This document shows, piece by piece, positions 54,471-62,624 of a stretch of 64,000 nucleotides of DNA; position 1 is the first letter of the stretch; every line of letters starts with the position of its first letter. A program made the translations under genes and the position numbers. The stretch is from Phycisphaerales bacterium (lineage in GTDB: Bacteria; Planctomycetota; Phycisphaerae; Phycisphaerales; SM1A02), in NCBI GenBank assembly GCA_029260575.1, contig JAJDDB010000035.1:124001-188000 (forward strand), written 5' to 3'. The notes beneath the pieces were generated by a model. The model had not been told where the DNA came from, ran no database searches, and saw only the letters and a program-made list of their open reading frames with translations.

Positions 54471-57254
54471 ATGGCAGCGATGTCGGCTTCAACTGATTCC
54501 AAGACGACCGGCCGGCCGCCCAGCAAGGCTTCGGCTGAGAGGCGCGATACGCCGGCCATGCGGCAGTTCCGCACGTTCAAGCAGCAGCACCCGGATTGTG
54601 TGCTGTTTTTTCGCATGGGCGACTTCTACGAAATGTTTGAAGACGATGCGGTGCTGACGCACAAAGTGCTCGGTATCACACTCACCCAGCGCACCGAAGG
54701 CATTCCCATGGCGGGTGTGCCGTACCACGCCGTCGAAGGTTATTTGCGGCGGATGATCGAAGCGGGCTACCGCGTTGCGGTGTGCGATCAGGTGCAGGAT
54801 CCCAAGGACGCAAAGGGCGTTGTGGATCGCGCAGTGACGCGCGTCGTCACGCCTGGCACACTGGTGGATGAAAATCTGCTTGACGCTGGGGCTGCCAACG
54901 TCGTTGCTGCGATCATGTTCACAGAAGCAGGCGAAGACTCCCCTGCTGTGCTCGGGGCTGCGGAATTGTCAACGGGGTCATTCACCGTCTGCGAATTGGC
55001 GCACGACCGCATCGTTGATGAACTGGCGAGGCTTGCGCCGTCGGAATTGTTGTACGTGGAGACAGCCGATGGCAATACGCCGCCGCGCGTGGAAGCGATT
55101 CGCAGCACCACCGGATGTTCGTTGACCGCGCGCCCGGGATGGTCGTTTCGTATATCCGATGCAGGCGATCTGCTGCGCGAGCATTTTTCGACGCGCACAC
55201 TGGCCGGCTTCGGTCTTGAAGATGATGCACTTGTGCTCGGTCCTGCGGGTGCGCTGCTACGGTATCTCCTGGAAACACAGACGCCGTACGACGACGGGAC
55301 AAAGGAAACTGTTGATGGTGATGCCCCGCAGCGGCCGCTTGGGCATCTGCAGCCGCCCAAGCGCAGCAGTCATGATGATGCGATCATGCTCGATGCAGCG
55401 AGCCTGCGCAGTCTGGAGATCGAGCGGACGATGCGCACCGGCCAGGTTGCCGGTTCGCTGCTGTCGGTGTTGCAGCAATGCGCCACGCCGATGGGACGCA
55501 GATTGCTTCGGCAGTGGCTGTGCTATCCATCGCGACGGCTGGCCGTCATTACCCAGCGGCAGGAAGCTGTGGCTGCGTTTGTTGCTGATCGTGAACGTGC
55601 CGCAGACCTGGCTGAACATCTTGGCCGGGTGCAGGATGTGGCCCGGATCGTCGGCCGGGTTGCACTGGGGCGGGTGACGCCACGGGACATCCTTGCACTG
55701 GCGCGATCGCTGTCGCAACTGTCCAAGATCAGTGAACTGCTGGACGCATGTGATGCGTTTATGCAACGTTCAGAGGAACTGACAACGCTCGGTGAAGCGC
55801 TGCTTCCGGTGGCGCGAACGATTACGCAAAAGTGTGTGGAGGAGCCACCTGTGCACCTTCGCGATGGCGGCATCTTTCGAGATGGCGTTGACAGCGAACT
55901 GGATGCAGCGCGCGCGCTGCAACGTGATGCCAATACCTGGCTGGCTGCGTATCAGAAGCAGCTTATCGATTCGACCGGGATCAATTCGCTGAAGGTCGGG
56001 TACAACAAAGTGTTCGGCTATTACATCGAAGTCACGCACGCGCACACCAGCCGGGTGCCGGAGACGTTCACGCGCAAGCAGACGCTGAAGAATGCGGAGC
56101 GGTATATCACGCCGCAGCTCAAGGAATTCGAAGACAAGGTCACGACTGCTGAAGCCCGCGCGATCGAGCGCGAAAAGGTGCTGTTTGCAAAGTTATGCGC
56201 GCTGGCTGGAAAGCACACAGATGGCATCAGTCGATTCGGCAGCATTATTGCGGAACTGGATGTGCTGTGGTGTTTCGCAGAAAACGCAGTGCGGCAACGA
56301 TTCGTGCGGCCGGCAGTTGTTGATGAGCCGGTCCTGAAGATTGTGCAGGGCAGACATCCGGTGCTGGATTTGTCGCTTCGTCAGCAGTTTGTCCCCAACG
56401 ATTGTGTGCTGGGACTGGCAAACAATGATACAGACGGTGATGAGCAGGATCGAAGGACAGACGAGCGTGCAGTTCTGGCGCTGATCACCGGGCCGAACAT
56501 GGCGGGCAAGAGTACGTACATTCGACAAGTCGCGCTCATCACATTACTCGCACATGCAGGCAGTTTCGTGCCAGCAGAAGTCGCAACGATCGGCTTGACG
56601 GACCGCATTTTTACGCGCATCGGCGCCAGCGATGAACTGCACGCAGGACAAAGCACGTTCATGGTCGAGATGACCGAAACTGCAAACATTCTGCATCACG
56701 CAACACCGCGCAGCCTGGTGATTCTCGATGAGATCGGCAGGGGCACATCAACGCTTGACGGTCTGTCACTTGCATGGGCAATAACTGAAACACTTGCAGA
56801 CATCGGCTGCAGAACAATGTTCGCAACGCATTACCACGAACTGACTGATCTTGCGGATCAATTTGAGAGTGTTACGAATCTGCATGTCGCAGTGCGCGAG
56901 TGGAATGATGATGTGGTGTTCCTGTACCGCATCCAACCGGGTCGCGCGGATCAAAGCTACGGCGTACACGTTGCGAAGATTGCTGGTGTGCCCAAAGCGA
57001 CGATTGAGCGGGCCAAAGTGCTGCTGAAGAATCTGTCGGTACACAGTGAAGTGCCCAGCCGCAGCGGATCTCTTCAGGCGGCCAGGCCGCATGCTGCTCA
57101 GATGAATCTGTTTACGGAATACGTCGAGCATCCAGCGTTGCAGCAGCTGCGTGATCTCGATCTGGATGATTTGTCGCCGATGCAGGCATTCGACGCGCTG
57201 CGGCGCCTGCGCGAACGGATCGATTCCGCCGCAACCGGGGGCGACAGCCCATAA
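54471..57254 (+). CDS. mutS: DNA mismatch repair protein MutS
   Basis: A 927-residue ATPase that recognises mismatches. The mismatch-contacting Phe-x-Glu is F52-Y-E54 in FFRMGDFYEMF. The ATPase has the Walker A GPNMAGKSTY near 674, the FMVEMTETANIL signature and LVILDEIGRGTSTLDG. The C-terminus (FDALRRLRERIDS) is the dimer/tetramer region. It is a long MutS1-type protein. The sulfotransferase gene starts seven bases after the stop, so they are co-transcribed. mutL is not in the window. Confidence 0.97.
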   Translation: MAAMSASTDSKTTGRPPSKASAERRDTPAMRQFRTFKQQHPDCVLFFRMGDFYEMFEDDAVLTHKVLGITLTQRTEGIPMAGVPYHAVEGYLRRMIEAGYRVAVCDQVQDPKDAKGVVDRAVTRVVTPGTLVDENLLDAGAANVVAAIMFTEAGEDSPAVLGAAELSTGSFTVCELAHDRIVDELARLAPSELLYVETADGNTPPRVEAIRSTTGCSLTARPGWSFRISDAGDLLREHFSTRTLAGFGLEDDALVLGPAGALLRYLLETQTPYDDGTKETVDGDAPQRPLGHLQPPKRSSHDDAIMLDAASLRSLEIERTMRTGQVAGSLLSVLQQCATPMGRRLLRQWLCYPSRRLAVITQRQEAVAAFVADRERAADLAEHLGRVQDVARIVGRVALGRVTPRDILALARSLSQLSKISELLDACDAFMQRSEELTTLGEALLPVARTITQKCVEEPPVHLRDGGIFRDGVDSELDAARALQRDANTWLAAYQKQLIDSTGINSLKVGYNKVFGYYIEVTHAHTSRVPETFTRKQTLKNAERYITPQLKEFEDKVTTAEARAIEREKVLFAKLCALAGKHTDGISRFGSIIAELDVLWCFAENAVRQRFVRPAVVDEPVLKIVQGRHPVLDLSLRQQFVPNDCVLGLANNDTDGDEQDRRTDERAVLALITGPNMAGKSTYIRQVALITLLAHAGSFVPAEVATIGLTDRIFTRIGASDELHAGQSTFMVEMTETANILHHATPRSLVILDEIGRGTSTLDGLSLAWAITETLADIGCRTMFATHYHELTDLADQFESVTNLHVAVREWNDDVVFLYRIQPGRADQSYGVHVAKIAGVPKATIERAKVLLKNLSVHSEVPSRSGSLQAARPHAAQMNLFTEYVEHPALQQLRDLDLDDLSPMQAFDALRRLRERIDSAATGGDSP

Positions 57255-57261
57255 TGGTTCT

Positions 57262-58728
57262 ATGACGCCTGCTGATCTTCAAGCCCTGATCCGTCACGCA
57301 TGGCAATTGCGTCGAGCCGGAGCGTATGCGCAGGCCCAGAAGGCCGCACAGCACATCCTCGAGTTGAAATGGAACGAACCGAACGCACTGACCATACTGG
57401 GTTTGAACGAGCATTCCCACGGCAAGTACCGAGAGGCGATCCAACTGCTGCGCCGGGCACTGCAGAACGCCCGGCAGTCGACGGATGTGCAGTGCTATCT
57501 CGCCAACGCCCACACCGGTCTCGGAGAATACAGCAAGGCGATCGCGATCTTTGATCGAATACTTCGCAAGAATCCCGAGCATCCGGTGGCCCTGGCTGGC
57601 GCATCACATGCCTGGGAGATGCGCGGCCGGGCCGACAAAGTGCTCGCGCTGCTGACATCACATATTCGCCGCGGCAGCGCCACGCCGTTGATACGAGTGG
57701 TTTATGCTCGTGCGCTTCTGCAGCAGCAAGAGCATGAGCAGGTTCCCGCCGTTGTCGCGCCAGCCATGCAATCCGAGCAGACCGTCGGGCAGGATCGGGC
57801 CGAACTGCACAGGGTTCTGGGCAAGGCGCTCGCGAAACTTCAGAAACACGACGAAGCTTTCGAGGAGTTTGCTGCAGCAAACGCGCTTCTGCGGCAGCCG
57901 TATGATCATCACAGAACCGTTGCACACTATGACGCGTTGATCGACGCCTTCGATGCACAGGCGATGAACACCGCAGCGCGTTCATCATGCGACAGCGAAC
58001 TGCCGGTGTTTGTCGTCGGCATGCCCCGGTGCGGCTCCACGCTGGTGGAGCAGATCATCCACGCACACCCTGACGGCTGGGGGGCCGGCGAGATCTCGCA
58101 CCTTCGCAATGTCCTTGCTGATCATCTGAAAATTTCAGCACTTCCGGAACTCCTTGCCTGCGAAACTGCGCAACTTGATTCGGCTTCTGCGCAGTACCTC
58201 AAACTGTTGCGATCGGTGAAGCGAGGACCGGCTCGAATTGTTGACAAGAATCTCTTTCATTTTGAATTCCTGCCTGCGATTGCGATGCTGTTCCCCAATG
58301 CTCGCATTCTTCACATTCGCCGTGATCCACTGGATACCTGCCTCTCCTGTTTCATCGAGGCGCTGCCCCCGGCTGTCCATACCTTTGCATGTGATCTGGA
58401 AGATCTCGGCAAGTACTACGCTCAATACGATCGACTCATGCAGCATTGGACGGATGTCATTGACGGTTTGAACATCCTGGAAGTGCAGTACGAAGCGCTG
58501 GTCGCCAATCAGGAAGAGGTTTCGCGCGACATCATCACGTTCCTCGGTCTGGACTGGGACGACGCCTGTGTACACTTTCAGGACGTTGTTCGACCGATCG
58601 CCACGGCAAGCTACAGTCAGGTCACCAGACCGATGTACAACACATCGGTTCGCCGGCATACACTTTATGATGCGCACCTGCAACCACTCCGCAATGCGCT
58701 GCGGCGCGGAGGCTACGTCTTCGACTGA
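57262..58728 (+). CDS. TPR-sulfotransferase
   Basis: A 488-residue two-part protein. Residues 1-230 are TPR repeats (ALTILGLNEHSHGKYREAIQLLRRAL, LANAHTGLGEYSKAIAIFDRILRKNPEHP). Residues about 245-488 are a PAPS-dependent sulfotransferase: VVGMPRCGSTLVEQIIHAHP is the 5'-phosphosulfate loop (about 253), and LHIRRDPLDTCLSCF the 3'-phosphate site (about 353). The TPR part may bind the acceptor. The start ATG 57262 is seven bases after mutS; the longer frame to 57151 overlaps mutS and is rejected. The acceptor (peptide, lipid or polysaccharide) is unknown. Confidence 0.88.
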   Translation: MTPADLQALIRHAWQLRRAGAYAQAQKAAQHILELKWNEPNALTILGLNEHSHGKYREAIQLLRRALQNARQSTDVQCYLANAHTGLGEYSKAIAIFDRILRKNPEHPVALAGASHAWEMRGRADKVLALLTSHIRRGSATPLIRVVYARALLQQQEHEQVPAVVAPAMQSEQTVGQDRAELHRVLGKALAKLQKHDEAFEEFAAANALLRQPYDHHRTVAHYDALIDAFDAQAMNTAARSSCDSELPVFVVGMPRCGSTLVEQIIHAHPDGWGAGEISHLRNVLADHLKISALPELLACETAQLDSASAQYLKLLRSVKRGPARIVDKNLFHFEFLPAIAMLFPNARILHIRRDPLDTCLSCFIEALPPAVHTFACDLEDLGKYYAQYDRLMQHWTDVIDGLNILEVQYEALVANQEEVSRDIITFLGLDWDDACVHFQDVVRPIATASYSQVTRPMYNTSVRRHTLYDAHLQPLRNALRRGGYVFD

Positions 58729-58794
58729 ACGGATTGGACGCGGGCGTATTGACCGCTACGCTCATCACGGCCTCAACTGTCCAGACGGAGAATT

Positions 58795-59358
58795 ATGAAC
58801 GCCCAATACCTTGCCAAACACTTTGACGCCGGTCTGTCGTATGAGCAATATCTTGCGACTGATCCGGAAAAGGCAGCGAACTGGAACACGATCTACCAAC
58901 AGGTTGCACTGACCGACGAACAACGCACGCTCATTGAAAGTTTCGAGCGCACCATAAACCTGCTATGCGTATCAGGAATCTGGTGCGGCGACTGCGCCCA
59001 GCAGGGTCCGCTGATTCAGCGCATTGCGGAAGCGGGATCGACTCTCAACCTGCGCTGGGTGGATCGTGATGCGCATGCGGATCTGTCCGAACAGCTTAAG
59101 GTCAATGCCGGCCTGCGCGTCCCGATGCTTGTTTTCATGGCTGAAGATTTCGAGCCGGTGTCGATATACGGTGATCGCACACTAACGCGGTATCGGTCAA
59201 TAGCTGCCAAGCAGCTTGGCGGTGCGTGTCCGCTGCCCGGTGCGCCGGTGCCGGATGATGAACTGCTGGGCACAATGCAGGATTGGCTTGATGAATTTGA
59301 GCGTGTACACCTGCTGCTACGGCTGTCGGGGCGCCTGCGACAGAAGCATGGCGATTAA
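58795..59358 (+). CDS. Thioredoxin-like protein with WCGDC motif, copy 1
   Basis: A 187-residue protein, with LLCVSGIWCGDCAQQGPLIQRIAEA carrying the Cys pair C64-C67 of a thioredoxin fold, VNAGLRVPMLVFMAEDFE with the usual cis-Pro, and a helical C-terminus (WLDEFERVHLLLRLSGRLRQKHGD). No signal peptide, so it is cytoplasmic. GGAG precedes the ATG. Its closest relative in the window is the gene at 61995, on the other side of the hydrolase. The GD between the cysteines, in place of GP or PH, suggests an unusual redox potential. Confidence 0.85.
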   Translation: MNAQYLAKHFDAGLSYEQYLATDPEKAANWNTIYQQVALTDEQRTLIESFERTINLLCVSGIWCGDCAQQGPLIQRIAEAGSTLNLRWVDRDAHADLSEQLKVNAGLRVPMLVFMAEDFEPVSIYGDRTLTRYRSIAAKQLGGACPLPGAPVPDDELLGTMQDWLDEFERVHLLLRLSGRLRQKHGD

Positions 59359-59425
59359 GCGGGCACCCTTGTAACCTGCCGCCTGTGTGGCGGTATGACG
59401 AGAGCAGAAGAACTGGAGTTGAAAT

Positions 59426-61873
59426 ATGCGGCGTATTGCTGAACTGCGTGTGTGGTTACTGATTCTTGCAATTTTTGCAGCTGTATGTGCAGCACGACCC
59501 GGCGGCGCGCAAGAGTCAGCGACGACACAGTCGCAGCCGGAGGTACAGCCGGAGCCGATCGAGGTCGATTACGCAGGACGTATTGATGCGCTTCTTGCTG
59601 CACTCGAACAGCAGCGCGTCGAACAACACGTGCCCGGTCTGGGCATTGCGGTCGTGCATGGCGACGACGTACTCGTGTGCGCGGGGCTTGGACAGGCGAA
59701 TATCGAAGACGCTGTACCCGCAACCTGCGATACGACGTTTGCGATCGGCTCGAGCACCAAAGCCTTCACATCGACACTGATCGGCATGCTGATCGACGAT
59801 GGCAAAATGCAATGGGACGGACATATTCGCGAGTACCTGCCCGGTTTTCATTTGCACGATGCCGATGCCGATGCCAACGTCACCATTCGCGACCTGCTTT
59901 CACATCGAACCGGGTTAAGCCGCATGAGCCTTCTGTGGGCATCCGGCAAGTTGACCCGGAGCGAGATTCTCGATGCAGTTGTCAACGCTGAACCGTCGCA
60001 TGACTTCGGCAAAGATTTCAACTACAGCAACATAAATTTCATTGCGGCCGGCGAAGCATCCGCACGTGTTTCGGGTCTGCCGTGGGAAGAGCTTTTGCAG
60101 AAGCGCCTGCTTGATCCGCTAGGTATGTCAGACACGACCGTAACCGTCGACACCGCCCGAGCTCAGGGTTCGCTGGCTGTGGGGTACATGTATGACGACA
60201 TCAACGAACGATTCAAAGTTGATCCGATGCGGCCGATTGATGCTGGTGCGCCTGCGGGGGCGATCAATTCGTCAGCCCGCGATATGACGAAATGGCTGCA
60301 GATGCAGTTGCGCAACGGCGTCGTGGACGGAGCGCAGTTGATCAGCCAGGAAAACCTGCAGGAGACCCGGTCACCACAAATCACCATGGCCCCCGGCATG
60401 CAATACGGACTCGGGTGGATGCTCAGTAAATTCGACGGCCACGCTGTCGTTGAGCACGGCGGCAATATCGATGGGTTTTCTGCACAAGTCGCATTCATCC
60501 CGGAACTCGATCTTGGTTATGTCCTCTTGATGAACTGTTCGTTCAGTCACCTTCAGGCAGCAGCCAATGCAGTTGTACTCGGCACGCTGCTTCATGATGC
60601 TGCTGACACAACGAATGATGACGGCCCATCACCTGAAGACATGCAGCAACTCGTCGGCAAATACATTGCAGATTTCGGGCCGTTTGTTGATGCCCGCTTC
60701 ACCGTACAGACCAAGAACGGTGCTCTTGCAGTCGATGTGCCGGGGCAGACGTTGTATGAACTGAAGCCGCCGGATGATGAAGGCAAATGGTATTTTGCAA
60801 TCACAGACCAGATCGCAGTGTCGTTTGCGCGCAACGAAGAAGGCGAGCCAATCGCGCTGGTGATGCACCAGGGCGGACTTGACATTGAACTTCCGCGTGA
60901 GGGAGTCGTGCAGGTCGCGGAAGTTGATCATGCAGCGGTGCGCGAATACCTGGGCACGTATCACTTTGACCCGTTGAACAACGACGTGAAAGTCTTGATT
61001 CAAAACGGCAGACTGGCTGTCGATGTTCCGGGGCAGATGATCTATGAAATGCATCTGCCCGATGCGGACGGCCGATGGACCTTCCGCGCGACCGATGCGA
61101 TTCAAGTGAAGTTCAACGCCAACGACGACGGTGATGTTGAATCGATGACGATGTACCAAAAGGACATGGTTTTCGAAATGCCGCGCACCGGCGGTGTTGA
61201 TGAATCTGAAGATGTAACACTTGATGATGTCCTCGCGCTGCAACAGAAGGCATACGGCGGGGAACACCTCAGTGCTATCAACACGCTGCGCATGGCTGGC
61301 AGCATTCGATTTGTGAATCAGGCGGTTGATGGACGCATTGAAATCCTGGCAGATGGTCTGAGCAAGTATCGCACGCTCGTAGATCTCGGCCGAGCCGGAT
61401 CGATTACGGTAACTGTCGCAGGCGACACCGGATGGACAAGTTCATCCTTTGATCCTTCTGATGAACTCCAGGGCAAGTATCTTCAGGCAGTGCAGCGTCA
61501 GCACCCGCTTCTGGTGGCTGCAGACTGGCGTGACGTCATGGATGAAGTTGCCCTGAAGGAAGTTGCCGAGCGTGACGGCCGAAAGGTGTACCTCATTCGT
61601 GCTCGTCTCGGTGAAATCATCAACAGCACGGTGACGCTGGATGCAGAAACCGGTCTGGTTGTGCATGAAGATCTGGTGATGATGGCGCCGGGCATCGGCG
61701 CGCTGCCGATGGAAGTGCAATACGACGACTATCGCGAGGTCGCCGGAATCATGCTGCCGTTCCAAATTCGGTCAGAGAATATGTGGCAAGGAATTGCGAT
61801 CATTGAATTTGATTCGATCGAGACGAATATCGAGCTTGCGGAGGATGCGTTTGCCGCGCCGCCGGACCTGTAA
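59426..61873 (+). CDS. Secreted serine hydrolase of the beta-lactamase/PBP-like family with extra domains
   Basis: An 815-residue exported enzyme. The signal peptide is VWLLILAIFAAVCAARPGGA. The class C beta-lactamase-type domain (about 50-390) has Ser109-x-x-Lys112 (IGSSTKAFTS), the Tyr-x-Asn motif YSN and HGG in VEHGGNIDG. Two tandem domains of about 80 residues follow (each with NG.LAVDVPGQ..YE), like DUF3471. The last 200 residues resemble a LolA-like or DUF-type beta-barrel (INTLRMAGSIRFVNQAVDGRIE). It may be a peptidase, esterase or D-amino-acid-type hydrolase, not necessarily a beta-lactamase. It is flanked by two related thioredoxin-like genes on the same strand. Confidence 0.85.
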   Translation: MRRIAELRVWLLILAIFAAVCAARPGGAQESATTQSQPEVQPEPIEVDYAGRIDALLAALEQQRVEQHVPGLGIAVVHGDDVLVCAGLGQANIEDAVPATCDTTFAIGSSTKAFTSTLIGMLIDDGKMQWDGHIREYLPGFHLHDADADANVTIRDLLSHRTGLSRMSLLWASGKLTRSEILDAVVNAEPSHDFGKDFNYSNINFIAAGEASARVSGLPWEELLQKRLLDPLGMSDTTVTVDTARAQGSLAVGYMYDDINERFKVDPMRPIDAGAPAGAINSSARDMTKWLQMQLRNGVVDGAQLISQENLQETRSPQITMAPGMQYGLGWMLSKFDGHAVVEHGGNIDGFSAQVAFIPELDLGYVLLMNCSFSHLQAAANAVVLGTLLHDAADTTNDDGPSPEDMQQLVGKYIADFGPFVDARFTVQTKNGALAVDVPGQTLYELKPPDDEGKWYFAITDQIAVSFARNEEGEPIALVMHQGGLDIELPREGVVQVAEVDHAAVREYLGTYHFDPLNNDVKVLIQNGRLAVDVPGQMIYEMHLPDADGRWTFRATDAIQVKFNANDDGDVESMTMYQKDMVFEMPRTGGVDESEDVTLDDVLALQQKAYGGEHLSAINTLRMAGSIRFVNQAVDGRIEILADGLSKYRTLVDLGRAGSITVTVAGDTGWTSSSFDPSDELQGKYLQAVQRQHPLLVAADWRDVMDEVALKEVAERDGRKVYLIRARLGEIINSTVTLDAETGLVVHEDLVMMAPGIGALPMEVQYDDYREVAGIMLPFQIRSENMWQGIAIIEFDSIETNIELAEDAFAAPPDL

Positions 61874-61994
61874 TCCCGGACAGGAAGATTGGCGTTTAGT
61901 GACTACCGCTTGAACTTGCCTGGCCCGGTTCGTACAGTGCTCGCTGTTCGAAACGATATCTGCACACACCTCCAGACCATGGCTGTCGAGGGTT

Positions 61995-62576
61995 ATGCTC
62001 CTAACTTCAGAGTTCCTTAAACATAAATTCGACCAGGCACAGACTTTCGAATCATTCGTTGCCACCGGCGAAGCAGACAATCACCGCGGCAAATGGGATG
62101 AGCGATACGGCAGGCTTGCACTCGATGAGGGCCAACTCGGTCTGATCCGTGGGTTTTCTCGCACGTATAACGTGCTCTGCCTGTCGGGCATCTGGTGCGG
62201 CGATTGCGCATTGCAGGGTGCTGCAATGCAGCGCATTGCTGAGGCCAATCCCGACCGTATTAATCTGCGGTTCCTGGGGCGCACTGAAGACCACGCTGAC
62301 CTTATCACGCGATGCCAGATCAACGCGGGCTTTCGTGTGCCGGTGACGTGGTTTCTGGCTGAGGACTTTGAACCGGTCAGCAGGTTCGGCGATCGAACAT
62401 TAAGTCGGTATCGATCGATGGCTCGCAAGCAGCTTTCGGAAGGCGCAGTGCTCGTTCAAGCCCCCCCGCCGGTCGATCCCATCGCAACAGTGCTGCAGGA
62501 GGTGCTCGATGAGTTTGAGCGCGTGCATCTGCTGCTGCGCACCAGCGGCCGGTTGCGCGCCAAACATGGCGATTGA
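61995..62576 (+). CDS. Thioredoxin-like protein with WCGDC motif, copy 2
   Basis: A 193-residue paralogue of the gene at 58795. VLCLSGIWCGDCALQGAAMQRIAEA has C68-C71, and INAGFRVPVTWFLAEDFEPVS and the C-terminal LDEFERVHLLLRTSGRLRAKHGD correspond closely to copy 1. It lacks a signal peptide. GAGGG is just upstream of the ATG. The duplication on both sides of the hydrolase suggests rearrangement of an ancestral pair, with the hydrolase inserted or one copy moved. Confidence 0.85.
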   Translation: MLLTSEFLKHKFDQAQTFESFVATGEADNHRGKWDERYGRLALDEGQLGLIRGFSRTYNVLCLSGIWCGDCALQGAAMQRIAEANPDRINLRFLGRTEDHADLITRCQINAGFRVPVTWFLAEDFEPVSRFGDRTLSRYRSMARKQLSEGAVLVQAPPPVDPIATVLQEVLDEFERVHLLLRTSGRLRAKHGD

Positions 62577-62624
62577 CGCCGGTCAATCGCATCTTGCACA
62601 AGCCCGCGGCCGTACACTTGTGCG

